From Deltaproteobacteria bacterium (lineage in GTDB: Bacteria > Desulfobacterota > Desulfobulbia > Desulfobulbales > Desulfurivibrionaceae), in contig DUZU01000014.1 of the NCBI GenBank assembly GCA_013349285.1, positions 1-63,137 of the forward strand: a stretch of 63,137 bases of DNA. Direction: 5' to 3'. Of the stretch, positions 28,063 to 37,743 are shown one piece after another. The position numbers and the translations under genes were made by a program. The number at the start of each line of letters is the position of its first letter. Within the stretch, counting starts at the first letter, position 1. Under the pieces are notes generated by a model. That model searched no databases. It saw only the letters and a program-made list of their open reading frames with translations, and was not told the origin of the DNA.

Positions 28063-28247
28063 GTCGACCTGATCGCTATTTCGTTAACAAAAAATTCACC
28101 TACTACTGTTCTACCTGTTTTTTTTGACAATAATCAACTTACTATGCGAATTTCTTGTTTTTTTCTTAAAAAAAACTAAAAAAGATGCCCCTTACAACAT
28201 GGAAACAACGAGGTGAAGTTGTCGTTTACATCCCGGGTCGGCGGCAA

Positions 28248-28811
28248 TTATTTAATGTAAGGCAATAATTCCTTAAAGGCTGGAGTCCCGGCCTTTTGCA
28301 GCCATTCATAAACAATCATCTCGGTAGTGGCCACCACCCCGCCTATCTCACGGATACGCTCAAGCCCGGTGCGATAATTCAATTCGGCCCGGGAGTTGAC
28401 CGCATCCGCCGCCACCCACATCCGATAGCCGTTCATCAACCCGGCCAACACGGTCTGATAAACACAAATATGGGTCTCTACCCCGCAGATAATAAGGGTG
28501 TTGATCGCCTTGGGCAACTGCTTGATCGCATCGTTGATCGCCCCGTTGGCAAAACAGCTGAACTCCACCTTGTCCAGCGCGGCTCTCTCACCCAATTCGG
28601 CCCGCACCTCGGGCAGCAACGGGCCGATCCGGGGCAGATACTGGGTGGTAGCCACCACCGGCACCTGCATGATATTGGCCGCCTTCATCAGCAGCACCGA
28701 ATTTTTGATCACCTCATCCCGGGCCGGAATGGCCGGCATCATCCGCTCCTGAATATCGATAACCACCAACGCGCTTTTTTCCGACTGCAAACGGTAAAGA
28801 TTTTCCGTCAT
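28248..28811 (-). CDS. Isochorismatase-family hydrolase
   Basis: The 187-residue cysteine-hydrolase-fold protein has the catalytic Asp in VVIDIQERM, Lys in ALDKVEFSCF and the nucleophile Cys in IICGVETHICVYQT. Family members act as nicotinamidases or on other amides. The substrate is unknown; the sequence resembles the YcaC-like group. I chose the ATG with AAGGAG 7 nt upstream. A longer frame adds 23 implausible residues. Confidence 0.87.
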   Translation of the reverse strand: MTENLYRLQSEKSALVVIDIQERMMPAIPARDEVIKNSVLLMKAANIMQVPVVATTQYLPRIGPLLPEVRAELGERAALDKVEFSCFANGAINDAIKQLPKAINTLIICGVETHICVYQTVLAGLMNGYRMWVAADAVNSRAELNYRTGLERIREIGGVVATTEMIVYEWLQKAGTPAFKELLPYIK

Positions 28812-28957
28812 TTTTCGCTCCTTCTTGCTCTGCCAAGATTTTTTTTGTGAAACAACGTAATATATATTACAAAGAACCACTCTGGTTATTCATACTTTTT
28901 CAAAACTGAGAGAGCAAGCGCCTTGCTTGCAATAACATCGAATCAGGTCAGGTTATT

Positions 28958-30349
28958 ATGGCACAATATCAACGAATTGCCCAGATCATTAAAAACAAGC
29001 CCGTCGGCGAACTCATCGAAATCAGAGGCTGGTTACGGACCCGGCGCGACAGCAAGGGGTTTTCCTTTCTGGAAGTCAACGACGGCTCCTGCCTGGCCAA
29101 TATCCAGATTGTTGCCGACGATACCCTGGCCAACTACGCCGACGAAATCCTGCGGCTGTCCACCGGCTGCTCGGTAAAGATCAGCGGCCTGCTCGCCCAG
29201 TCCCCAGCCAAAGGCCAGGACATCGAGATCCAAGCCCGGCGGGTCGAGGTGGTCGGCTGGGCCGATCCCGAAACCTATCCCTTACAGAAAAAACGGCACT
29301 CCTTTGAATTTCTACGGGAGATCGCCCATCTGCGCCCCAGAAGCAACAGCCTGGGCGCGGTAACCAGGGTGCGATCCGCCTTATCCTTTGCGGTCCATTG
29401 TTTTTTTAATGAGCGGGGCTTCTGCCAGATCCACACCCCGATCATCACCACCAGCGATTGCGAAGGGGCGGGGGAGATGTTCACCGTCACCACCCTTGAC
29501 CTGAACAACCTGGCCCAAACCAACGGCCGGCCCGATTTTGAAAAAGATTTTTTCGGCCGCCAGGCCAGCCTCACCGTCAGCGGCCAGCTGGAAGCGGAGA
29601 TCTACTGTCAGGCCATGGGCAACGTCTACACCTTCGGCCCGACCTTTCGGGCGGAAAACTCCAACACCAGCCGTCACTTGGCAGAATTCTGGATGATAGA
29701 GCCGGAAATGGCCTTCTGCGATTTGAACCAGGATATCGAGGTCGCCCAAGCCTTTATCAAGTACCTGGTCCAATACGCCCTGGACAACTGCGCGGAAGAT
29801 CTGGCGCTTTTCAGTAAATTTGTGGATAAGGATCTGGCCGCCAAACTGGAGATGGTGGTCAATAACGATTTTGCCAGGATCACCTACAGCGAGGCGGTTG
29901 ACCGCCTGCAGCACGCTGAAAAATTATTCGCTTTCCCGGTCGAATGGGGGAGTGACCTGCAGTCCGAGCACGAGCGCTATCTCACGGAAGAGGTTTTCAA
30001 AAGACCCCTGATCGTCACCGATTACCCCAAAACCATCAAGCCCTTTTACATGCGGGTTAACGATGACAACAAAACGGTGGCCGCCATGGATATTCTGGTG
30101 CCGGGCATCGGGGAGATCATCGGCGGCAGCCAGCGCGAAGAGCGGCTCGAGGTGCTTATCAACCGAATTCAAGAACTGGGCCTCAACCAGCCCGACTATG
30201 AGTGGTATCTCGATTTGCGGCGCTACGGCTCGGTACCCCACGCCGGCTTCGGGCTGGGCTTTGAGCGGATTATCCAGTTTGTAACCGGCATGGCCAATAT
30301 CCGCGAGGTGATCCCCTTCCCCCGCACCCCCGGCTCCGCGGCCCTGTAA
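28958..30349 (+). CDS. asnS: Asparaginyl-tRNA synthetase
   Basis: The 463-residue class IIb synthetase has an N-terminal OB-fold anticodon domain (about 15-105). Motif 2 is [20 protein letters not shown] and motif 3 includes [16 protein letters not shown]. It charges tRNA-Asn with asparagine. Full length and intact. A methyltransferase gene begins 4 bp after its stop. I saw no T-box in the upstream 77 bp. Confidence 0.97.
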   Translation: MAQYQRIAQIIKNKPVGELIEIRGWLRTRRDSKGFSFLEVNDGSCLANIQIVADDTLANYADEILRLSTGCSVKISGLLAQSPAKGQDIEIQARRVEVVGWADPETYPLQKKRHSFEFLREIAHLRPRSNSLGAVTRVRSALSFAVHCFFNERGFCQIHTPIITTSDCEGAGEMFTVTTLDLNNLAQTNGRPDFEKDFFGRQASLTVSGQLEAEIYCQAMGNVYTFGPTFRAENSNTSRHLAEFWMIEPEMAFCDLNQDIEVAQAFIKYLVQYALDNCAEDLALFSKFVDKDLAAKLEMVVNNDFARITYSEAVDRLQHAEKLFAFPVEWGSDLQSEHERYLTEEVFKRPLIVTDYPKTIKPFYMRVNDDNKTVAAMDILVPGIGEIIGGSQREERLEVLINRIQELGLNQPDYEWYLDLRRYGSVPHAGFGLGFERIIQFVTGMANIREVIPFPRTPGSAAL

Positions 30350-30353
30350 GCCG

Positions 30354-31151
30354 ATGGCCTTTGAGCTCAAGCAGGATCTCATCTACCGCAACGCCAGGTA
30401 CACCTCCTTTTATGACCTGGAGATGGATGGCTACCTTGATGACCTGCCCTTTTACCAAAAACATCTTTTCTTACAAAACAGCGCCATCCTGGAACTGGGC
30501 TGCGGCACCGGCCGCTTGAGCCGCGTCCTGGCCCAAGCCGGCCACCGGGTATACGGTGTCGATCTGTCCTACGCCATGCTGCATGAGGCCGCGCAAAAAC
30601 AGCAAAAGACAACCTCGACCGCCCCGTTCTATATTTGCATGGATATGAGCCGACTGGCGTTTAACCGCCTATTCGACCTGATCATCATCCCCTTTAATAC
30701 CCTCAACCTGTTGCCCCCCGAACAATTACGGAAAACCCTTACTCTTTGCCGTGATCACCTTAAAAAAGATGGCGAGTTGCTTACCCAGATCTTCATCCCG
30801 GAGGCCCAGCTGATCGAACTTGGCAACCGCAACCAAAAACAGTTCCAGTTCAAGATCTACAACCTGGCCGATGGCTCAAAGGTGATCAAGGAAATCCTGA
30901 AAGGCTATGCGCCGGCCACCGGGCTTATCGATATTACCGAGAGATACCGGCTCAGGTTTCGCCCCGGCCAACCGCACGAAGACTGGCAGTACCAATACCA
31001 GGTCTTGGGCTATAGTACGGAGCAGTGGCAACAATTATTCAACCACGCCGGCTTTAAGGTTAAAGAGCGTTATGGCGATTGCCGCTTCGCCGCCTTCGAC
31101 CCGGGCGAACACAGCTCGTTATTCTTGGTCGCAGGCCATGCAACCACATAA
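30354..31151 (+). CDS. Class I SAM-dependent methyltransferase
   Basis: The 265-residue protein has the SAM-binding motif LELGCGTGRLSRVLAQAGH and VYGVDLSYAML. The remaining Rossmann core follows (FDLIIIPFNTLNLLP). The substrate cannot be told. It is likely co-transcribed with asnS (4-bp gap). Confidence 0.85.
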   Translation: MAFELKQDLIYRNARYTSFYDLEMDGYLDDLPFYQKHLFLQNSAILELGCGTGRLSRVLAQAGHRVYGVDLSYAMLHEAAQKQQKTTSTAPFYICMDMSRLAFNRLFDLIIIPFNTLNLLPPEQLRKTLTLCRDHLKKDGELLTQIFIPEAQLIELGNRNQKQFQFKIYNLADGSKVIKEILKGYAPATGLIDITERYRLRFRPGQPHEDWQYQYQVLGYSTEQWQQLFNHAGFKVKERYGDCRFAAFDPGEHSSLFLVAGHATT

Positions 31152-31408
31152 ATTCCACACGTTATGGTTACGGCCGCCTTCATTTTTTGCCCTGCGATAA
31201 TTTTATACCTAACAAGCAAACTAATCTATTGCAAAGCCGGTTACTTTCTGATACCAAATATTAAGTAGTTACATAAATGTGCAGTTTTTAAGCCCTGACC
31301 AAAGAAAAATTCACCGCGCCAAACCACTTGCGCGCTGCAATTCCATTCAGGCTAAAACCTGCGGGTTCCACGCAACTGTCCCCAGCGGGACGACAAAGGA
31401 GTAGAGTT
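31152..31408 (+). promoter_or_regulatory. 5' leader of csp with two small hairpins
   Basis: The 257 bp before csp are non-coding. Close to the start codon are two short perfect hairpins, AACC-TGCG-GGTT (31358-31369) and GTCCC-CAGC-GGGAC (31378-31391), followed at once by the ribosome site AAGGAG. Cold-shock genes are often controlled by structured leaders. That this leader acts in the same way is inference. Confidence 0.4.
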
Positions 31409-31609
31409 ATGTTAGAAGGCACTGTAAAATGGTTTAACGAGACAAAAGGATTTGGTTTTATCGAGCAGGACAACGGCAAAGACGTCTTTGTTCATTACTC
31501 GGCAATCGAGAAAGACGGCTTCAAAACCCTCCAGGAGGGAGAACGGGTCAAGTTTGAAATCGTCGACGGCCCTAAAGGCCCGGCCGCAGCCAATGTTCAG
31601 ACCCAGTAA
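31409..31609 (+). CDS. Cold-shock protein, CspA family
   Basis: The 66-residue OB-fold protein has RNP1 (KGFGFIEQD) and RNP2 (VFVHYSAI). It binds single-stranded RNA or DNA and works as an RNA chaperone. AAGGAG precedes the ATG. An upstream in-frame start would add 27 residues translated from the leader and is not credible. A strong terminator follows. Confidence 0.96.
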   Translation: MLEGTVKWFNETKGFGFIEQDNGKDVFVHYSAIEKDGFKTLQEGERVKFEIVDGPKGPAAANVQTQ

Positions 31610-31630
31610 GTATACCAGTTTATAAATCTC

Positions 31631-31665
31631 AAAGGGCCTGCCGATCTCGGCAGGCCCTTTTTTTT
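31631..31665 (+). terminator. Terminator after csp
   Basis: A 14-bp perfect stem, AAAGGGCCTGCCGA with TCGGCAGGCCCTTT, is followed by a run of T. Confidence 0.93.
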
Positions 31666-31686
31666 GTTTTCCGCCGCCAAACGCCT

Positions 31687-32682
31687 CTAATCATCAACGC
31701 CCACTGGCACATTATCCGGATCGTTGCGGACAAAAAAAGCAAGGGCCCGTTCCCGGGCCTCAGCCACCGAATGGCTGGGTTGCACCGCCGAGGCCAACTG
31801 ATGGCCAAAGGCGTAATTCTTGGCAAAATAATGGGTAAACTCTTTTAAGCGACCGAGTTGCCTTTCCGGCAAAAAACTTTCAATAAGTATCCGCACAAAC
31901 TCAAGGTAAAGAACCGGCAGCCTTACCTCGGGAGCGGGGATCGACGCCCCGTAAACCTCCCTGGCGATTTCGGCAAAAAGCCAAGGCTTAATCGCGGCGG
32001 CCCGGCCGATCATCAAACCGTCCGCCCCGGATTCAGCCAGACATTTTCGGGCGTCATCCACCGAAAAAATACCGCCATTGGCCACCACCGGAATCGTCAA
32101 CCACTCTTTAACCTTGCCCACCCACTGCCAGCGTGGTTTGCGACAAAAGGCCTCGCCCCGCAACCGGGCATGGACGGTGAGCAGGTCAAGCCCTTCCCCC
32201 TCGAGCATCAGGCAAAAATCCCGCAGCTTGGCTTCATCCAAATCCTCGCCCAGCCTGATCTTGGCGGTAAGCGGCAAAGAGGTAAGTCGCCGGGCTTCGG
32301 CAACCAACGCACGGACCTTTGCGGGCGATTCCATCAGCTTGCTGCCCGCCCCCATTCTGCGGACAAACGGCGCCGGGCAGCCCAGGTTCAGATCAACGGC
32401 ATCGGCCCGCAAACCATGCAAGGCATTAATGGCCGGGCCGAGATCTTCCACCCGGCAGACCAATAGCTGGTAGGACAAGGGGGTCTCGACCGCACTCCTC
32501 ACCAGATATGGCGAAATTTCCGCATTTTCCCTGGGCAGTTTGGTGGCGGCCAGCATCTCGGTGGAAAGCAAACCCATCCCGCCATAAGCCATGATCAGCC
32601 GCCGCAATACGGTGTGGGTCAAGCCGGCCATCGGGGCCAAAAAGAGAGGCGACTCTATTGTCAGATTCTTAAGTTGCAGCAT
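31687..32682 (-). CDS. dus: tRNA-dihydrouridine synthase
   Basis: The 331-residue FMN enzyme reduces uridines in tRNA D-loops. Typical segments are FLAPMAGLTHTVLRR, the catalytic-Cys motif LNLGCPAPFVRRMGAG, AKIRLG, LTVHARLR, VVANGGI and LMIGRAA. It belongs to the DusA/B/C superfamily, but the subtype is not certain. It converges with csp and its 3' end lies just past the csp terminator. Confidence 0.94.
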   Translation of the reverse strand: MLQLKNLTIESPLFLAPMAGLTHTVLRRLIMAYGGMGLLSTEMLAATKLPRENAEISPYLVRSAVETPLSYQLLVCRVEDLGPAINALHGLRADAVDLNLGCPAPFVRRMGAGSKLMESPAKVRALVAEARRLTSLPLTAKIRLGEDLDEAKLRDFCLMLEGEGLDLLTVHARLRGEAFCRKPRWQWVGKVKEWLTIPVVANGGIFSVDDARKCLAESGADGLMIGRAAAIKPWLFAEIAREVYGASIPAPEVRLPVLYLEFVRILIESFLPERQLGRLKEFTHYFAKNYAFGHQLASAVQPSHSVAEARERALAFFVRNDPDNVPVGVDD

Positions 32683-32917
32683 GGTAAACCTTTTTCTGTA
32701 CTTTTAACTAAATGAACCGGGGGGCATATCTACCATAGGATGATTTTTTTCCCAAAGGAAAACAAGTTGTCCCGACTGGCCGTTTATTTACTTTTTTCTT
32801 GATTTTATTACCTTTTATGCCGATTTTCTTGTTATGATTATTTCAAATTATCAAAGTTAAATTTGTGACACACTCAACAAACCAACAACAAAGAATACTT
32901 TACCCTGAACAATACCC

Positions 32918-34621
32918 ATGGCAAGTAACGTTTCCGCTATAGCTCACTCCATCTACAGTTCGCGCAAAATCACCCTCAGCGGCGTCAAAGCGGCGATGCG
33001 CCTGCCCCTTAAAGAGCAGATCGAGCCCCAGGAGCTCGCCACCGCCATCGCCTGGGTTCTGGGGAAATTCTTCAACCTGAGCCTCAGCCCGGATCAGGTC
33101 ATGGAAATCGAGCATTTAAACCAGTCACACTTTATCTTCGACTCTGAACACCCGCCCCTTTCTCGCCGGCTCGATATTGATTTTGAAAAAACGCCGCCGG
33201 TGATGAAAATTAGCGGAAGCCCTGCCGAGGATGGCAAAAACGGCTATGCCAAGGTGAACTTCGACTGGCAAAAACGCTCCGGCACCATTAAGAATGACGG
33301 CACCATCGACTGGAAAAAAATAAACAGTTTCCCCAGTATCGAAGCAAATTCCGTCATTGCCACCATCTACAACAAAACCGAAGGCAAACCCGGCCTTGAC
33401 TGCCAAGGTAAACTCATCAAACAAAAACCCGGCGTCCGCCTTAAAGTAAAGTGGCCCCCAACCAGCATATTCCGCGATAACGAAGATGAAAACGCCCCTT
33501 TTTTTAACCTGCTGTCCCAAAAATCAGGGGTGATCGTCTGTGAGTTTGCCAAAAATAACGATCCCGCCACCCTCAGCAACATCCGCGTCACCGAAAAGCT
33601 GAAGATCAACGGCGACATCGATTACAACATGGGGGATCTGGAAAGTGCCGCCAGCCTCGAGATTGTGGGCAGTGTCCGCGGCAACTTCAGCCTGCACTCG
33701 GAAGGCCATATCCATGTCAGCGACTCCATCGAGGGCAAAGAGGTTGCCGCGCAAAGGGTAACCGCCGAGCTGATCACCAACCGCTGCCGGGTATCGGCAG
33801 TAGAAGAAGTGGAAACAGGCAGTATCACCAATGCCGAAGCCAAAGGCACCGATATCCTGATCAAAATCAACGCGGCCCAGGCCATATTGCACTCGCGCAA
33901 CAATACGACCTTTGCCCAACATGCGGTGATCATGGGCGTCACCGTCAAAGCCAAGAGCGTCGAGTGCAACCAAAACACCTTTTCCGGCCATAACACCATC
34001 GAACTGGGCGCGGACCTATTCAAACAGGTTGCCGCCCTACTGCCCAAAATCACCGCCTTTGAAAACAGCAGGGCCCAGGCCGGCAGCCAGGCCAAGGAGG
34101 CGGCCACCATTATCCTCAACCTGCTGCCCCAGATCGAGAAATACCCCATTGCCCAACAGTCCACCCTGGTTCGCAACCTCTGCCTTTCCCTCAAACAGGC
34201 CTTTGTCCGAAGCTTTCACGCGAACCGGCCAATCGATGAAAAAACAATCTGCCAATGCCGGCAGCTTGACGGGGAGATCAAGGAAAAAACCCTTGATTAC
34301 TCCATCTCCCGTAAAGTTGAGCAAATGTGCAGCCAACTGCCCAACTACAACCAGGCCTTTGCCGAACTCGCACTTGCCACCGACAAATATACCGCCCTCA
34401 AGGCCACCCTGGACGATCTGGAAAATCAGATCCGCAACGAGCTGACCGTCTTGATCAAGGACGCGCAGCTGGGCGGCAAAAATGCGGTGTTGACAATCAT
34501 CTGCGGCGAGGCGGAAATGAAACTGCTGGAAAAAGACCTGAACAACGCCAATCTGAGGATCTGCTACCAAGCCCCGGAAGGGGTGCTGCAACTGCATAAG
34601 GGCAAGCTGCGAAAAAAATAA
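32918..34621 (+). CDS. FapA/DUF342-family protein
   Basis: The 567-residue protein has the DUF342 beta-helix core (about 225-370) with repeated segments of the kind KLKINGDIDYNMGDL, LEIVGSVRGNFSL and VTAELITNR. A coiled-coil region follows to the C-terminus. FapA-type proteins are linked to polar flagellar assembly and cell-pole processes. No flagellar genes are in the window. The ATG lacks a clear ribosome site. Confidence 0.87.
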   Translation: MASNVSAIAHSIYSSRKITLSGVKAAMRLPLKEQIEPQELATAIAWVLGKFFNLSLSPDQVMEIEHLNQSHFIFDSEHPPLSRRLDIDFEKTPPVMKISGSPAEDGKNGYAKVNFDWQKRSGTIKNDGTIDWKKINSFPSIEANSVIATIYNKTEGKPGLDCQGKLIKQKPGVRLKVKWPPTSIFRDNEDENAPFFNLLSQKSGVIVCEFAKNNDPATLSNIRVTEKLKINGDIDYNMGDLESAASLEIVGSVRGNFSLHSEGHIHVSDSIEGKEVAAQRVTAELITNRCRVSAVEEVETGSITNAEAKGTDILIKINAAQAILHSRNNTTFAQHAVIMGVTVKAKSVECNQNTFSGHNTIELGADLFKQVAALLPKITAFENSRAQAGSQAKEAATIILNLLPQIEKYPIAQQSTLVRNLCLSLKQAFVRSFHANRPIDEKTICQCRQLDGEIKEKTLDYSISRKVEQMCSQLPNYNQAFAELALATDKYTALKATLDDLENQIRNELTVLIKDAQLGGKNAVLTIICGEAEMKLLEKDLNNANLRICYQAPEGVLQLHKGKLRKK

Positions 34622-34961
34622 ACCGACCGGCAGCTAGGCACATATTTACTGCAAAATCAGCTTGTTGCCAAAAATAATCACGTGCAGTCATTTTTTTGTC
34701 ATAAAAGTTCTTCCTGCGATCACCGTGGTTAGCAATAAACAACTCAACCAACCCGCGAAAACAAAGCCCATCTTCCCGCCAAAAAAACATAGCCAACCAC
34801 CAGCAATCCCTGCTGCCGCCCGGGTTCTGGCCCACCCCTTGCCAAGGCTTCTCACTTGCCCAACATGACACCGGATATTCTAACCACCCATCCCTGGCAC
34901 GCATGTTGCTTTTATTTCCAGGTAAAGAGCCGGACACGAAAAAGTGAAAGGAGGAATGATC
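34622..34961. other. Intergenic region, no gene seen
   Basis: The 340 bp between fapA and the 46-residue gene hold no convincing frame or hairpin. A minus-strand frame that runs across it into fapA (34497-34937) reads as Trp- and Cys-rich noise. Confidence 0.5.
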
Positions 34962-35102
34962 ATGACAACCAGCGAAGCAACCAGAAAAGCGATCAGAATC
35001 TTAATGCTCAGCCCCTTTTACTTCAAACTCGACCTGGCGGCCAGACAGGCCCTGATCCGTGAGTTTTGCGCCGTTAACCATAAGGCCATTGCCAAGAGGT
35101 AA
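34962..35102 (+). CDS. Small helical protein, 46 residues
   Basis: A near-perfect ribosome site (AAAGGAGG, 7 nt before ATG) opens a frame for a basic, helical protein with segments EATRKAIRILM, SPFYFKLDLAARQALIRE and NHKAIAKR. The sequence looks like a small conserved bacterial protein, but I cannot name it. The strong ribosome site and sensible composition argue for translation. Confidence 0.7.
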   Translation: MTTSEATRKAIRILMLSPFYFKLDLAARQALIREFCAVNHKAIAKR

Positions 35103-35317
35103 TCAAAGGGCTTTTTAAGCTGGATTAAAGGAGGCCTGCAAAAGTTGAGAATAAACCCAACAAAGGCCAAAGGCAAACTTGCCCCCTTTTCTTTGCAATT
35201 TGTTAATTACCACAGAAAAACTATTTAATTTTAAGGCGTTATACTAACAAAAAAAGATTAAGGTGGTGCGGTGTCTTTTCGGTGGATTTGCATGGGAGGG
35301 GCCTTTTAGATGTTTAT

Positions 35318-35357
35318 CAGGTCTTGAAATATCATTTTTCTTATTTTTCAAGACCTG
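35318..35357. repeat. 12-bp inverted repeat
   Basis: CAGGTCTTGAAA at 35318-35329 is repeated inverted as TTTCAAGACCTG at 35346-35357. It may act as a terminator for the flotillin operon on the minus strand, although the T-run there is weak. Confidence 0.6.
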
Positions 35358-35397
35358 CCCCCAGAACTCCTGCCCCCAGAACTCCTACCAGAACTCC
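35356..35397. repeat. 15-bp tandem repeat, 2 full copies and a partial third
   Basis: TGCCCCCAGAACTCC occurs exactly at 35356-35370 and 35371-35385. The partial copy TACCAGAACTCC follows at 35386-35397. The first unit overlaps the end of the inverted repeat. Confidence 0.8.
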
Positions 35398-35489
35398 TAC
35401 TGGTAATGTATAATCCTTTTCTGCCGCGATTTTTCGCCACGTTTTACTGCAATGCTAACCGTATGTGATTCACATATAATGATAGCAAG

Positions 35490-37055
35490 TTATAGATTAT
35501 CCCCAGAATCCGTCTTATCTATAGTTTTTCCAGGCACTGCTTTTTCCGGGGCAATCTCTCCGAGGTATTTAGGAAGTTCAATCCCTGCCATACCTGCCAC
35601 ATCGTGCAATGGTGGCAAGCTTTTGATCAACCCGGAAAGAAAATTTGCGGTGGCTGTACCATCTTTTCCGCCCCCGGCCGAATCCCAAACCGTAACTTTG
35701 TCTATTTTGATGTTACGGATTGCTTCCACCTGCAACTGGACAATCTGTTCTATTTTTTCGGTCATAAGGAGAGTAGCTGCTGACTTAGCGTCACCATTAC
35801 AGCCTTTTACAAGGCTAAGATATCCAGCCGCTTTACTTTCAAGTACTTGGCGTACACCTTCAGCTTCGGCCTGATATTTAAGGAGGATGGCATCTGCCTG
35901 TCCCTTAGCCTCGCGGCGTGTCTTCTCGGCTTCGGCTTCAGCAGCAATCTCAATTTTCCTCTTATCAATTTCCTGGCGAACTACCTCCTCAGCATTGAGC
36001 CGTTCCTGCTCCGCTTTGTATTGCGCCTTTTGAATTTCAACCTCAGCCTCACGTTGCGCCACCTCACCACGTTGCTTGGCCGCGGCCTGTTTAACTGCAA
36101 GTTCCGCGTCAGCATCGGCGATATCGGCCTTGGCTCGGTTCTCGCCATCAACAGCTTGTGCTTCCTGTTGTTGCACAACGATACGTCGATCTGCTTCAGC
36201 CTTTTTTTGACCCTTTGCAGACTCTGCAACATTTTCTGCAACTTTAATCTCTTTATCTCGATTGGCTACAGCCTCACCAATTGTAGCCTCCGCCTCCTGT
36301 TGCTGGACAAAAATACGCTGGTCAGCCTCAGCCTTCTTCTTGCCCTTTTCAGACTCAGCCACATTTTCGGCAACTCGAATTTCTTTTACCCGTGTTGCTT
36401 CAGCCTCACCAATGGCTCCTAATTTTTCCTGTTCAGCTACATCAACCTTCGCTTGATTAATGGCTTCGGATGCGGCTTTTTTACCGATAGAGTCAATATA
36501 TCCTGACTCATCAGTGATATCTGTAATGTTCACGTTAATTAAAAAAAGACCGATTTTACCCAGCTCCGGAGAAACATTTTTGCGGACTGATTCCAGAAAA
36601 CTCTCACGGTCTTGGTTTATCTGCTCAATGGTCAATGAAGCAACAGTAAGTCGTAACTGCCCAAAGATAATCTCTTTTGCCATCTCCTCAATTTCTGTCT
36701 GCGAAAGATGGAGCAAACGCTCTGCCGCGGAGGTCATGACCTCAGGTTCGGTACTAATGCCAACCGTAAAAGTGGACGGAACATTTATTCGAATATTCTG
36801 CAATGAAAGTGCTTTCTGCAAGGGAATACTGATGGTCATCGGTGTCAAGCTGATGTAAGCATAATCCTGGATCAAAGGCCAGATAAGAGCACCACCTCCG
36901 TGAATACAATTGGCCGATTGACCTGCGCCAACTTTACCATAGACCACTAGGATCTTGTCTGAAGGACAACGTTTATAACGAGATGCGAGAAAGGTGATTG
37001 TGGAAACAACAAGAACAAGAAAGGCAGCAATTGGAAAAATCCAAAAATCAAACAT
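35490..37055 (-). CDS. Flotillin-like SPFH protein
   Basis: The 521-residue protein has an N-terminal membrane helix (about 3-24), an SPFH/band-7 domain (about 30-200) and a long Ala/Glu/Lys/Gln coiled coil typical of flotillins. Within the coiled coil a 44-residue unit is repeated in tandem (216-259 and 260-303). AAGGAG precedes the ATG. It lies 12 bp after an NfeD-like gene, the usual flotillin partner. Flotillins organise membrane microdomains. Confidence 0.9.
   Translation of the reverse strand: MFDFWIFPIAAFLVLVVSTITFLASRYKRCPSDKILVVYGKVGAGQSANCIHGGGALIWPLIQDYAYISLTPMTISIPLQKALSLQNIRINVPSTFTVGISTEPEVMTSAAERLLHLSQTEIEEMAKEIIFGQLRLTVASLTIEQINQDRESFLESVRKNVSPELGKIGLFLINVNITDITDESGYIDSIGKKAASEAINQAKVDVAEQEKLGAIGEAEATRVKEIRVAENVAESEKGKKKAEADQRIFVQQQEAEATIGEAVANRDKEIKVAENVAESAKGQKKAEADRRIVVQQQEAQAVDGENRAKADIADADAELAVKQAAAKQRGEVAQREAEVEIQKAQYKAEQERLNAEEVVRQEIDKRKIEIAAEAEAEKTRREAKGQADAILLKYQAEAEGVRQVLESKAAGYLSLVKGCNGDAKSAATLLMTEKIEQIVQLQVEAIRNIKIDKVTVWDSAGGGKDGTATANFLSGLIKSLPPLHDVAGMAGIELPKYLGEIAPEKAVPGKTIDKTDSGDNL
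36147..36410 (-). repeat. Internal 132-bp coding duplication in flotillin
   Basis: Residues 216-259 and 260-303 align without gaps and share blocks such as VAENVAES, KKAEAD and VQQQEA. The repeat length of 44 residues equals four 11-residue turns, which fits a coiled-coil extension. Confidence 0.8.
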
Positions 37056-37067
37056 AACAACTCCTTT

Positions 37068-37649
37068 TTATTTTATAATTTCCACTACAAGAATATTTGC
37101 ATTTAACTTAACCACAGATACTGGTGTACCTGTAGGAACCTCGTTTCCATTTCTCTCGACAGCATCGAATTCGCGAAGACGACTTTTAAAATTTAGGCTG
37201 ACCCGTCCTGTTCCTCCTTTTGGAATGGATAGGTACACGGTTCCTGTACTGCCTATCGCATCGGCTGTTTTGAGCGTACCACTAGATTGCAGACCTGCAG
37301 CCCCCTCGAACAACTTACCGATGATCCACACCGATACCATTCCTGCCACTACCGCCCCGACAATAGAGATAACTACTCCCAGCTGACTCTGTCGATATGA
37401 GGCTAAACCTACTAGACCAAACATCATGAAAAAAGCGGAAAGCCCATGCATGGAGAGCAAACGAAAACCAACGTCAGAATCTATGTGCTGAGCATCAATG
37501 TCGAGATCGCTGTCCACACCAAAATCTGTATCCGTATCGCTCCCCACAAATTGAAGAATGAGTTTTACGACAACGAAAAATCCGCCAATGATCGCACTAG
37601 CCAAAAAAAATATTTCCAACCCGTTAAAATCTGAAAAAGCTTTTACCAC
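37068..37649 (-). CDS. NfeD-like membrane protein
   Basis: The 193-residue protein has TM helices at about 12-32, 65-85 and 90-115 and a C-terminal OB-fold domain (GSTGTVYLSIPKGGTGRVSL, VVKLNANILVVEI). This fits the short NfeD/YuaF group encoded beside flotillins. The start is GTG with AGAGGTG upstream. It forms an operon with the flotillin gene. Confidence 0.82.
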   Translation of the reverse strand: MVKAFSDFNGLEIFFLASAIIGGFFVVVKLILQFVGSDTDTDFGVDSDLDIDAQHIDSDVGFRLLSMHGLSAFFMMFGLVGLASYRQSQLGVVISIVGAVVAGMVSVWIIGKLFEGAAGLQSSGTLKTADAIGSTGTVYLSIPKGGTGRVSLNFKSRLREFDAVERNGNEVPTGTPVSVVKLNANILVVEIIK

Positions 37650-37743
37650 GCTGCACCTCTTTCTTTTTGATTATCAGCACCAACAACAGAGCTCACGGGA
37701 AAAGGGGCCGCAGGCGCTGGTTTCCCGTGGAGTTTGATTAACC

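Larger units (their letters stand above)
35103..35489. other. Intergenic region with an inverted repeat and a short tandem repeat
   Basis: No gene is seen. The region holds a 12-bp inverted repeat with a 16-nt loop, followed immediately by an exact two-copy 15-bp tandem repeat and a third partial copy. It marks the left edge of the accessory block that carries flotillin and Fic. Confidence 0.55.

Noticed and set aside
28881-28957. T-box leader before asnS
   Set aside because: Only 77 bp are available and no T-box sequence is present; the GCAAGC hairpin there has no T-run.
35356-35397. CRISPR-like repeat
   Set aside because: Units are 15 bp, directly adjacent with no spacers, and no cas genes are present.
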